Shown here: one piece after another, positions 46,384 to 57,126 of the stretch
How positions within the stretch are numbered: the first letter of the stretch is position 1
Layout: each line of letters begins with the position of its first letter
NCBI RefSeq assembly: GCF_003573695.1
Contig: NC_039359.1
Span: forward strand, 189,184,813-189,248,812
DNA length: 64,000 bases
Direction: 5' to 3'
From: Papaver somniferum
Lineage: Eukaryota; Streptophyta; Magnoliopsida; Ranunculales; Papaveraceae
Made by a program: the position numbers and the translations under genes
Notes under the pieces: model-generated
The model's database searches: none
Seen by the model: the letters and a program-made list of their open reading frames with translations, nothing else
What the model was told of the DNA's origin: nothing

Positions 46384-46752
46384 TTCCTAGAAGATAATCT
46401 ATCTTATCTCATTACTCTTATTTCATGATCGAAATGGTAATAGATAAATGTATTACTCCGATTTCATGATCGAATCCACGGCTGATCTCATGAAATGGTA
46501 ATAGATATTACTCTGATTCCATGGTTGAACCCACGGCTGGTCTCATGAAATGGTAATATCACCACTCATTTTATTACTCCGATTTCATGGTCGAATCCAC
46601 GATCCCATGGAATGGTAATACCTATTTCATTATCCGAATTCATGGTCGAATCCACGGCCGATCCTGTGAATTGATAATAAAAAAGATGCTCACTTTTATT
46701 ACTCAGTTTTATGAATCATTCTCCACTGAATTTCATAAATTAGTGATAAATA
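46384..46752. repeat. Hairpin-forming tandem units in Tat2 5' LTR
   Basis: About six units of 50-65 bp, each an imperfect inverted repeat: ATTACTCCGATTTCATGG, a CGAATCCACGGC loop, then CATGAAATGGTAAT. Same array at 57625-58000 and, with fewer units, 16860-17068. Confidence 0.75.
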
Positions 46753-48598
46753 CTCAACAATTCGGCATCTATACTACCACTGAGTAAGCCCCATAAAACA
46801 GTGCAAGTGTACTCCACAATGATGCACGAACGAGCACCCAAATGCGCGAACGCGCATCCAAAATATGGACAAATGAGGAATCCCGCACAAAATAGGAGAG
46901 AGAAAATAACAATATTAAAATAATGGAGAAGCGCCCATAGGCCGGGCCCACCGGCCGGCCGGCCGTGCCCTAGCCGTGGCCGGTCCCATGCTTCCTCCAT
47001 TATTCTTCCTTATTTTTGTTGTTTTCATAAACTCATGAAGACTCCTCCATCTCATCAACTTTCCTTGTTTGAACAAAGCTCATGGTTTCTCCATATTTTG
47101 TGGTTTCCCCAATTTTGTGTAGTTTCACGAAAAATAACAATAAAAAATAGGGAAAGGTGTTGCGGGACCGGGAAACTTGGCCAGCCAGCCATGCCCTAGC
47201 CGTGGCCGGTCCCACACCTTGAAATCCTTAATCTTTCATAAATTGTTATTTTTCTCATCTTGTGAAACTTCCCAAAAATCATGGTATCTCCATATTTTCT
47301 CAAATATTGCGTGAATCATGAAAAAACCAAAAGTCAACATGGTCGCAAAATCGAGGATTTCAGTCAAAAATCGAACTCTTCTGAAAATCCGAAATATTGC
47401 TCAAACACACATTAGAAAATGCCGAAACTCTCATGACTGAGACATGATCATTATGGAGACACGGGCATGCTCCCTAGACCGACCAAGGGCTCCCTAAGGC
47501 TTGCAATAAGTCGGTCCCACACGTTTTCACACTTTTGACCTAATTTGTGCAATTGCTCATATTGGGTCCAAACTCATCACAACCAACTCAGAGTTTGTGA
47601 AAATATCCATCAGCGGTCCCACGATCACCAAGGTCCGTTCTCATGCCATCCATCTTGGTCGGTCCCCCACTTTTCTATAATTAGGTTTTATCACCTAATG
47701 CTCAATCGGGCACTATTTCAATAAATGATGAAACTGACATTTAATCGTCATTCCTTCACCAACCGGTCAACTCAGGACCCTGGCGCACGCTCACTCGAGC
47801 AATTGGGCATCACATGAACGTCCATAGTCTCATGTGCTCGGTCCCTCCTTCGCTCATGACCTATTTTCAACAATTCGTCAATTAATGAACAATCGATCAA
47901 AAATTAGGGTTTCGAACAAACGTTCCACGAATCATCATTCTGAGCAGGATTCAAACACTAATGAATTTATGTTGATCCAGAAATCATCATCTGGATGAAC
48001 TACATAATATTTAGTAGTCTACCAATATTTTTATTAATATTTTATTGGGTCACTGCATCCATAAATAATTTTCCGAATTGAGCAATACTTGCTCAATTGC
48101 TCGAGTATTGATCCAACTATCAATATTCAGTAATTCGTTGAACTGAGCAATACTTGTTCAATTTCCCAACTATCAATATATCAGTAATTCGTCGAGCAAT
48201 ACTTACTCAGTTACTCGAATGTTCCACTGAGCAGTCATTCATGCTCAATTCAACAAAACCTAGACTCATTGTCTAAATCAGTCAACGTGACTAATTAAAT
48301 ACACGTCTGTCATGCAGACTCCACGATTCGTGAGACATCAATCACGTCACAAATGGGGGATGTCGCTTAGGGTTTTGGTCTGGCGGTCTATGACACGTGG
48401 ATACATCCACAATCAGAATGTGAGTAAGTCGTGCAAACGGTTGAGGGAGTTAGAAAAGTAGTGGGAGAATGATCAACCATGTCTCCGCACGACCTGGGAC
48501 TGGTTTCACCACGATCTTGCACTTTCCCACTCTTTCACACAAGAAATCGTCACACTTACAGGGATCAGGGTGTTCATCATTCTTGCAATATAAATAAG

Positions 48599-48606
48599 TC
48601 TAAATC
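48599..48606 (+). promoter_or_regulatory. TATA box of Tat2 5' LTR
   Basis: CTTGCAATATAAATAAG, conserved with 59981-59988 and 19043-19050. It would drive the genomic RNA. Confidence 0.6.
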
Positions 48607-48994
48607 GAGGACAACTGATTATCATCATACATCATTGATCATCATTCGTCAACAACTCGATAAAAACTTATTCACATAACTCAACTTCAGTAGTTCACCA
48701 TTATTGCAGAAACCTTCAACACATCCACAATCATTGATCATCACTGATCCCACACAATTCTCAGCTTCCCTCCTACAGATCAACCCATCTCCCTCTTTGC
48801 GGCCGAATTGACTCTGGAACGGCTATTGACTTGGTTTAGGCCGGAGTCCTACATATTGATCTCTTGAATCTAAGCACTCCCTTTGCAGTGCATCTGTGTG
48901 AGGTTGAGAAGTTTGGCCGGTTTGAGGAATCTACATCGTAGGGTGATTCCCTCATTCCCTAAAAAACCAGCAAACCATTTTTCCCCATCCACAG

Positions 48995-49014
48995 ATTGGC
49001 GACCACAGTGGGAG
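48995..49014 (+). other. Tat2 primer-binding site
   Basis: ATTGGCGACCACAGTGGGAG one base after the LTR end. It starts with TGGCGAC, matching the CCA end of a plant tRNA whose identity I cannot fix. Tat-inner has the same site. Confidence 0.7.
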
Positions 49015-49050
49015 ATTAATCTCTCGGTTGCAATCTCGCATTTTCACAAA

Positions 49051-50454
49051 ATGGATGGTCTTAGGTCTGGGTTGGTCACAAATGCAAATGACGCTAGCAC
49101 TAGCAACAATAACAATGATGGTATTCCAGAAATCATCCCTGCTTCCAACAATGGTGGTGACGTTACTCCTCCTGAAATCAGAGAAAATCCACCCACTATC
49201 GCTGATCTCATGAAAGTCCAGGAAGTTCTCGCCAAAAATCAAACTGATATGGCTGCTACTCAGAAAGAGCTATGTAATTACCTCAAAACTCTTACTGATA
49301 AGATGTCAGACAAAACTCAAGAGAAAGGAAAAGACAAGGAAGCATCTCCAAGCACGGATCCTGAAGTTATTCCAGTCCACGACGATGACGAGGTCCACAA
49401 AGCTGCAGAACCCGTTGGTTTCATCACTTGTGAGGACCTGGAACGTTTTATGGAGAATCGAGGAAAGGGCCACACACCGTCTGTGCATAGTCATCAACCT
49501 CCATATCCCGCTGCTACGCAAAGAATCCCTCTCCCAAAGGGATACTCTTCTCCAACCTTCACACTCTAAAATGGGACGGGGAATGCTCGAGAACACGTTT
49601 CTCGATTCTTGGAAGCATTAGGAGAGCATGAACACAACCATGTTGTCCGTTTGAAGGAGTTTTCAAAATCCCTGACGGGTCGAGCGTATACTTGGTACAA
49701 CAACATCGCACCAGGGAGCATATCGAATTGGGGAGAAATGATTAATGCTTTCTACAGGAAATACTTCTTTATTTCTGAGTAGGTTACTCTTTCCGACTTA
49801 GGAAGGATGGCTCAGAAGAATACTGAAAATCTGAACGACTATGTGAAGAAATTCAGAATTCAGGCTTTGGATTGTCATGATCCTAATGTTACTGAGCAAC
49901 AACTGGTGGACTTGTGCATCAACGGAATGATTCCAGTCTATAGAGACTTATTGGAGAATCTCCGATTTCAAACCTTTTCATAACTTCATGAAGCGGAGAA
50001 GAGATCAGCAACCACTGCTCCATCTTTGTTAGAAAGAAAAAAAACTGTCAAAGTCGAAAAACCGAATGCTCGAAGAAGCACCGACAGGCGTTTGATCAAC
50101 AAGAAGTATAACGTTGAAGCTTCCATGAATGTTGCTGAAGGGAGCAAGAGAAAAGCTGAGGCACAACAACACAAGAATGCTCCTCCGGCGTCTCACCCTC
50201 CAAAAGTACCAAGGAAGGACAACCAGACCAGAAATACGCAACCACCAGTTCAGCCTCAACAGAACGATCAGGAAGCACCTGACTTCCATTTTCCTATTGA
50301 AGAAATGATCGAACTATTAGAATTCTGGATTCAAGATGGTGCAATCAAATTACCTTCCGTCAAAAAGGAACCAACTGAGGAACAAATAGAAAATGCACGC
50401 TACTGCCATTTTCATAGGTATGTCAGTCATCCAATAAGTGTTGCAGAACTTTGA
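49051..50454 (+). pseudogene. gag: Tat2 gag
   Basis: One frame of about 467 codons from ATG 49051 (MDGLRSGLVTNAND), broken by TAA at 49567, TAG near 49780 and TAA near 49981. Residues about 170-330 form the Ty3/gypsy capsid (FLEALGEHEHNHVVRLKEF, AYTWYNNIAPGSISNWGEM, FISE-VTLSDLGRM, LVDLCINGM). Residues 320-430 are Lys/Arg/Gln-rich (RNA binding). Near the C-terminus are EEMIELLEFWIQDGAIKL and the CHFHRYVSHP motif. The latter is a conserved His-rich segment before protease in this group; a classical zinc knuckle is not complete. The next frame (50438 onward) overlaps it. Confidence 0.8.
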
Positions 50455-51151
50455 AGCGCATATTCAAAGAGAAGGTAGACTCAGGGGAACTGGGACTGAA
50501 GGAGTGCACAGAAATCCTCTCCCTATCAGAACGTTTTCACTCTCCAAGCAACCGGTCAAGGAAGCAGTTCAATCCTTAATTGAGCATGTCTGCGAGTTAT
50601 TGTACTTGTCAAAGGCTCAAAGAGATGACATTTTTACTGCACTAGACCACATTGTGTCAGGGAAACGACTAACAATTCAGGAGACGCTCCTTGAACCTCC
50701 AGCAACAGACAAAGAGATATATGACTGGGAACTTCTCACTACAGTACATCTCAAGGAAAATGAATTCAAGCGAGTGTTGGTCGACGTTGGCACTGCTGTT
50801 AACACCATCCCCTTGAAAACCCTCAGAGCCGTTGGCATCACTCGAGAATAAGCAACTCATGCTCCTATCTCAGTCAAAGACCATCAAGGAATCTCCAGAG
50901 ATGCTTACGGTTACATCATTCTCAAGATAAGGAATGATTCAATCTGGACAGAAACTAAATTCTTCATAATTAAGGAGGATCCAGGATATGACATAGTCCT
51001 TGGGCGAGCATGGATTCATGATGAAAAAGTTGTTGGGATATCATCATCTTCAGCTGCGCATTTCTCCATTGAAGAAAGCTCTGACTCGGAAGATGATCAA
51101 CCATTCGAGCATTTGGGAAAAGTCGAAGCCTTGATGGAACTCACATAAAAA
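50438..51151 (+). pseudogene. Tat2 aspartic protease
   Basis: Frame shifted relative to gag. QPVKEAVQSLIEHVCELLYL precedes LLTTVHLKENEFKRVLVDVG and TAVNTIPLKTLRAVG, the retropepsin active-site region in which the expected Asp-Ser/Thr-Gly or Asp-Gly-Gly reads Asp-Val-Gly. After a TAA at 50849 the frame continues with YGYIILKIRN and GYDIVLGRAWIHD, the second conserved block of this protease. Ends at a TAA near 51146. In complete relatives reverse transcriptase would follow; here it does not. Confidence 0.75.
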
Positions 51152-51154
51152 CCT

Positions 51155-51544
51155 GTGGAAAGCGCCCACGAACTTGTCAGAAGGTTTCGCACTCAGGAAA
51201 GTTTCATTCCCCCTGATGCATATGTATTACCAACTTTCAAATATGCTTCCCTAGTCCGGGGACTCAGTTCCGCTCAAAACCTAGCTATCACCAAACATTA
51301 TGATTGGTTAGTTTCGCCTCAGCAATACTTCACTAAGTGGTTAGATGCAGAACCTCTCAAAATTCATCACTCTACCAACACGGTCATCTCCAGAATAATG
51401 GCCGAGTTTGATAAACAGTATCCTAGATGCTTCCCTCTGCGCGAGTGTCCACATCTACCACAACCATGGAATTCCACTTCTCGGGGAATCCCAAATCAGC
51501 AAAATATATTCAAGGCACGTACAACCAAGCCTAATAAATTCTAG
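51155..51544 (+). pseudogene. Tat2 unassigned polyprotein segment
   Basis: 129-residue frame continuing the protease frame: ELVRRFRTQESFIPPDAYVL, YDWLVSPQQYFTKWLDAEPL, DKQYPRCFPLRECPHLPQPW. It occupies the place of reverse transcriptase/integrase and is shared with Tat1 (11840-12150), so it belongs to the lineage. No known domain recognised. Confidence 0.5.
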
Positions 51545-51721
51545 GAAGGAGATTTAGTCCTTAAGGAAGCTAAACATGATCTCCATTCTGCAAGGAGCTC
51601 CAATTGGGAAGACTTTTTATGGTTGCAAAATCCATAATTGGAGGATACTACAAGCTAATCAACATGTATGGCAGGACCACACCAATAATTCATGAGAATT
51701 GGCTCAAAGATTTTGATGTCT
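51541..51721 (+). pseudogene. Tat2 integrase C-terminal tail
   Basis: After a TAG: EGDLVLKE, NWEDF, then in another frame GGYYKLINMYGRTTPIIHENWLKDF, the typical C-terminal end of Ty3/gypsy integrase (GDLVLK ... NWE ... GGAYKL ... NxxxLK). The catalytic core and zinc-binding domain are absent. Confidence 0.65.
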
Positions 51722-52016
51722 GAGGTATTCGGCAATTCAGACGTTCCCTACCAGACACAGAAATATTTGGTTTGCTTTTAGGATTTTCTTTCACATGTAT
51801 TTTCAATTCCTCCAAAAACGTTTGCAATACTTGCATCCAGTATTTGATTTCAGCAATTTATCAGAGTTCTTTATTTAAGAAAAGTCTTTATCATATCCAA
51901 AATTCAAAAGAAAATCCTAAGTCACTCATGAATTCAAAACCAATCAAAAAATTCAAAACCAAAATAAAACCTCACATCTCTCAGAAGTTCAATGTTCGGA
52001 GACCATCGGAAGAAAA

Positions 52017-55000
52017 CTAAACAAAGCCGTCAAAGTATGATTTCTGCTTCTCAATATTCTCCAAGACTTGCAAAGCTGATCTCTCCAACTCTAGCTTTTT
52101 GGCCAGCTCAGTAATCTTAGTCATTTTCTCCATCACGACGTCACTTGTAAAAGGGATGTTATTCACTACTGCATCCTTGATGGTGTTAATCTTCTGACGA
52201 AGCCACTTCAAGTTAAATCCAAGTCTCTCAGAATTCTCAAGGTTGTAATCCCAATCAAAGAGTACATCTTGAGTAATAGTGTTTTTGGCCCTGGTTCGTA
52301 TATCATCTATAACACGCAATATGTTTCCTAATTGCATTGTCAAGAATTAGCTACGTTCAGAATCTCTTGTAACGACAATATGGCCATACATCTTCCACAA
52401 CTTCTCATACATGCTGGCATACCCAGTGGGAACGCTGAATCTACCAACATACACATGATACGGGAGTGAAGCATCAAATGGAGGCTCACAAACAATCCCT
52501 GCATTGGGATATTCGTGTATTACTACACGATTCTCAACTACTGGAGCATCCTCTATTGTCATTGCAACATCTTCTTCTGGGACAGTCTCTTCTGTTCTTG
52601 GCTCGGTTTCAATAGCAACTGGAGTCTCAGTTTCCTCCACGGCTTCAACAATGATAATATCATAACCCGTAGGTGTAGAGTTGGTGATGTTACTGCTTTG
52701 ATTCACCATATTGCTCGAATCTTCAACATTGGTTCCGTTATTCTCAACTTCAGTATTTGGTACCTAATACGAAGATTACATGAGATTAGAGCATGAAAAT
52801 CAAAGGAAATTGTAAAATCCAGCATGTAAGTGAACTAACACTATATAAGTTCTTTATTGTGCATCCAAGACATGGGAAAATGGTGTGCTACTCATGAAAC
52901 ACGTTTTTCAACAAGCTCGTCTGAAGAAGTTCTGCACTTCCCTGTATAAAACGGTGAACTGGGAGAAATTGGTAAGGAATCTCAGGTTGAGATATATACC
53001 ATTCTCTTCGTATGAATATTATCTACAACATGTAAAAATTTCACATCAATTGGATAAATTAGCTAGGAGATGTGGCCAAAACATCAAACAACATGCAATC
53101 TGAAAAAATTCTGAAGGTCTCATGGAAGTTCACTATTTCGCCTTTTTCAGGCCCTAAACATGCTCAAAATTCGAAAAGCATCTTTTAAAAACCTTGGAAA
53201 TCTCCTGGGCTTGAAAATGCATATGCATATCGCGAAATTCCGACTTCAGACGAGAATTCTACAGCGTTTTTGCTAAAATCTAAAGTCTGAAATTTTCTGA
53301 TGACGTATTTTCGGCAAAATTATCCATAAATTTACATAGATTCTCATTCATTCACAAATCAGAAACATTATACTTCTATGAAGATAATACAAGATATATA
53401 CTTACTTGAGGGGTTCCCAAGTCGTCCGAAGGATTGGAATGGTCGGCATCAACATTAGTAGCATTGTTATCTCCATTCGGTTCCGACTCTTGAAGGTTCT
53501 CTTACCCTCCAGTATTAGAAGATGAACGAGTAGCACGACCATGTTGTATCTCCACAACAATTTCCTCCTGGATACGTCAATAATAATCGTCATTACTTCA
53601 ATCGAGGAAAATCCATAATCAATTACACAAAGGAATACTCACATCGACCTCTCCATCAGTGCTGGATTCCTGAATTGCCCGTATAGAGGAAAGATGAAGA
53701 CCGTCAATAACCGATGGAGAAAAATTCTGAGACAAATTACTAGTATTCAAGATCCTGATAACATGGACAAGAAAATCACAACGATAAAGGAAGTGCTAAC
53801 AACTCACCAAAGAAGCAGTCGGAGACTGTACATCATTTGGTATCATCCTATGAGATGTTTTGCTCCTACCCTCTCCGCCTTGGGGACTCTCTTGGAGTTC
53901 TGAGAAGTCTACACGAATTCGAGGTCTCACAGCGCGGCCATTCTATCACAGAGTCAACAATATAATTAAAGGTGTGATTATCATGCTTTCGTTAAAATCA
54001 TAAGGAAAATACTTACTTGTATCGCACTTGGAGAGGTATTCCTTTTATCACCGTTGGAAAGGTATCTCATCCTGAGTCGATCAGAAATCATGTCAGAGGA
54101 AAGGAACTCTCGAACTGGGGACTTAACATCCGTCACAAACTTATGCAAACGCCCAAGTTGTTGACGCCAGAAGTCTATGTAACCAGAAGTCACAAAATTA
54201 GCACGATCAGAGCATGGGAATAAATACTCATTTACCTCCACACGAGTGCAATCTAAATTAGCCTTCAGATACTCAACTGATGGTTTGTTCACTCGGTGAC
54301 CTAGGACACACTGGTCGACGCCCATTTGTCGAGATGCCCTATCGATGTCATATTCTTCTACTCGTAATTCTCCATGCATCACTGATACTAGGTGGCCAGG
54401 AGTGCAAATCAATATGAAAGATCTCTCTCCATCATTCAAATCAGTACCAGTCTTCAGCGTGACATTTTCTTCAGTAGTATTGAAAGTGTTCGATTGCGAG
54501 AAGAGATCAGGAACCGACACCCAGGGGCGAAAGTTGAACTCAGATTCAATATCTAAGACGTCATTAATACATATCTTATATTGTGGCTGCTTTCTAGTCC
54601 AACGCATCATCCTGGCGTTATTTTTCTCAAGAAAAGCATGACGAGTATCGACCTTGGGTCCTTGCAAAATGCTACGAGGAATTGGGGCGTAACTCTCAAG
54701 ATTCTCCCACATCAAGGCTTGGAGGAACATCGTATTTTCATATGTTTCGACCTTCATGAATCCGTTGGGGATACTGGAGTCTACAACTAAAGAGTCTAAA
54801 TTGGAAAACAGTGAACCCAGAAACAAACTACCAATGGGGAGTTTCTCACCTTTAGCCATTTTTATAGCAAAAGGGATCACAAACGGCTTCAATAAATGTC
54901 CACTGTCTTCAAGTATGTCTCGGGAGAGCCACAAACATAGAAGAGAAGCAATGTTCAACGTATCAGGTTCTTCAGGAATCACGTCTCTCGGCCACCAGTG

Positions 55001-55752
55001 TTTCAGCGAGCATAGCAAACTATAGGCAACTCATTAAGATCTTGCATTTTGGCTTCCAGAACACCAGATATTGCATTTTCCTCCGTTGAGAGTTCTTCAT
55101 GGAAATTACCAGTAACTGGGAGATGCAATAAAGCGACTACATCCTCCAAGGTGACAGTGAATTCTCCCCATATGCATATGAATGTGTGAGTAGGAATTCA
55201 CCAACGATCAAGCAAATCCACCATACCTGGTATGTCGTGATTGATCACTAAATCCCAAGTTGCTTGAATAGCTCGTGTCACTTGTGCACGATCCAGCATA
55301 GTTCTTACATGACTATAGCCCAACATATGACGTGCCCATCCGGAGAAATGCGCCAGGAGCTTTCGAGAAAGTTTGAGTTCCACGTGAGAACCCAAATAGT
55401 GCTTCCCACTCAAACAAAACCTAATTATTGCTTGAGGAGTTACCAGCTTGTTCTGAGTAGTGCTTCTGGGATTTATGAGCATCCGGAATGCGGAACCTGG
55501 AAGACGCCTTTAGGGTCTGTACTGAAACACGAAGAACTCGTCATTAGCATTTGGGATGTTCTTGGTTTTATCCTCCTTTCTCCTAGAAGCCCTAGAATCA
55601 TCATTTCTGGAAGATACATCAGCAGAAGCATACTCTCCTGAAGAATCCTCTCTAGAAACATCCTCTCCAGAAGAATCCTCTCTGGAATCGTCCTCTCTGG
55701 AAGACTCTTCCCTAGAAGCATCTTCAGAAATGTTGTCCTGGTGATCAGTCAT
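52017..55752 (-). pseudogene. Tat2 antisense gene: plant mobile domain (PMD) protein
   Basis: ATG at 55752 in exon 3 (MTDHQDNISEDAS, Ser/Asp/Glu-rich start). The PMD core lies in 55490-54017: LVTPQAIIRFCL, HMLGYSHVRTMLD, RW-IPTHTFICIWGEFTVTLEDVVALLHLP, HWWPRDVIPEE, LASLLCLWLSRD-like, LPIGSLFLGSLFSNLD, NFRPWVSVPDL, CTPGHLVSV. Damage: frameshift near 55510, TGA at about 55199 in the RW.PTHTF motif. Exon end SAIQ/GTAAGT at 54017; further exons near 53943-53812, 53735-53645, 53560-53409 and 52763-52017. C-terminal parts FDASLPYHVYVGRFSVPTGY and a coiled WLRQKINTIKD region match the Tat-old copy. PMD proteins (MAIN/MAIL1 and transposon relatives) act in nuclear silencing in Arabidopsis; the role here is unknown. 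Confidence 0.8.
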
Positions 55753-55866
55753 TTTTACAAAGTTGTTGTGACATACACACATAAATTTCATCAGTGGAAT
55801 TAAAGTGAAGGAATAATCATGATCCTCGCATCAGCTTCTACAAAAATGGTAATCCTCAACTCTTAC

Positions 55867-55934
55867 CTATTTACGATTTCACGAACTTAGTGATAACAAC
55901 GTAAATCTTTGAAAACTTGCTCGCTTTTTCAAAC
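55867..55934 (-). other. Tat2 antisense gene, non-coding exon 2
   Basis: Acceptor CCTTGCAG/GTTTGAAAAAGCG and donor GTAAATAG/GTAAGAG on the minus strand; conserved in Tat1 (15143-15210). Exon 3 begins at 55837 (TTTGTAG/AAGCTG). Confidence 0.6.
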
Positions 55935-56635
55935 CTGCAAGGACGAGCAAAATTTAAAATCAAACACCTGACTTTACATGAAACCATGAATGATCCATAT
56001 AACCTTTCATATGAACATTCGCTGATTTTTACGTGTATACACACTATAAAATCACCAAACTCATGCGTACACTACGAGTTAACAAACTCACCGAATATTG
56101 TTTGCTTTCAACAATTGTTCATAAATCAACTTTTGATTTCGAGACAAAAACGTGAATAAGTCACGTAATTTTAAAAAAATAATAATAAAATTTCGTGAGC
56201 TAATAAATCACGTGAACTTTTATAAAAAAAAAATAAGCTTTTTGCTCACACGAGCATTCGTCCATAAAACGAGGGTTTTACTATTTCCTCTAACTCTAAA
56301 GATTATTATTTACTGCTTCTACTACGAACGAACCTACGTTCCTAAAAGTATTTGTGAAAGTTCATGCTTTCAAAATAAATTTAGGTTTTCATGAATCCTC
56401 ATGAACAAAATTTTCTCTACTGCGACTAGACCATGTCTATTCAATAATATATGTGTTTCTTTCATATTAGGGATTTTTGCTAGTTTCTTAAACTATTGAA
56501 CGAATGCCATATGTATTTTCAAAAGCAACAAAATTTCATAAAACCTATGCATACATGCACACATGGAATTTTGTTTTGAAAAACTCATGGAAAATTCATG
56601 AAAACACATAGCAAAAATAAAAAATCCGGACTTAC

Positions 56636-56806
56636 CTGGTCGGCGCCGGCAAGAATTTGGCCGACGGTGGCTGGTGACGGTCGGCCGCGACTGAAGTCTG
56701 ACGAAAATCTTCTTTCCCTGCTACTACTCGTGTGAGAATGGTGAAGGGAGGGAAGTGGTGGGTCGATCAAAAAATAAAAGAATTTGAGGGTTTCTTCCCT
56801 TTTATA
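56636..56806 (-). promoter_or_regulatory. Tat2 antisense promoter and exon 1
   Basis: TATAAAA on the minus strand at 56800-56806 (GATATAAAAGGGAAG). Exon 1 starts near 56772 and ends GCCGACCAG/GTAAGTCCGG at 56636. The exon is GC-rich and contains a CT-rich leader. It directs transcription opposite to the LTR promoter. Upstream of it to 57112 is conserved with Tat1 16207-15930. Confidence 0.6.
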
Positions 56807-57126
56807 TCAATTTTATTTCCAAAACCTAATAAAACATGGGTTTCCTTTTTTGGGCTCGGGTCCATAAATCCTAAATTGACCAAAACTGGGCTTTCCACTA
56901 ACCAAATCAGCGATGCTTCACCTCTCCGTACTCACGAAATCGCACTCAATCAACTATCAGAGTCCTTACTCACGCGTTTGCTCGTACATGACATCATTGG
57001 AGTAAATTGAGGATTCTGAAACTACCTTTGTAGACTGAGTTCAACCACTGATCTCTCGTCGACTGAAAATCACCATTCAATGCTTACTGCGGAACACGAT
57101 TGTTCCTCACTAAGCAGGGGACTTAA

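Larger units (their letters stand above)
45881..48993 (+). repeat. Tat2 5' LTR
   Basis: 3113 bp, TGTAAATGGTGG ... CCCATCCACA. Relative to the 3' LTR it lacks about 98 bp near 47344 and about 60 bp near 48090. TATA box 48599-48606. Confidence 0.9.
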
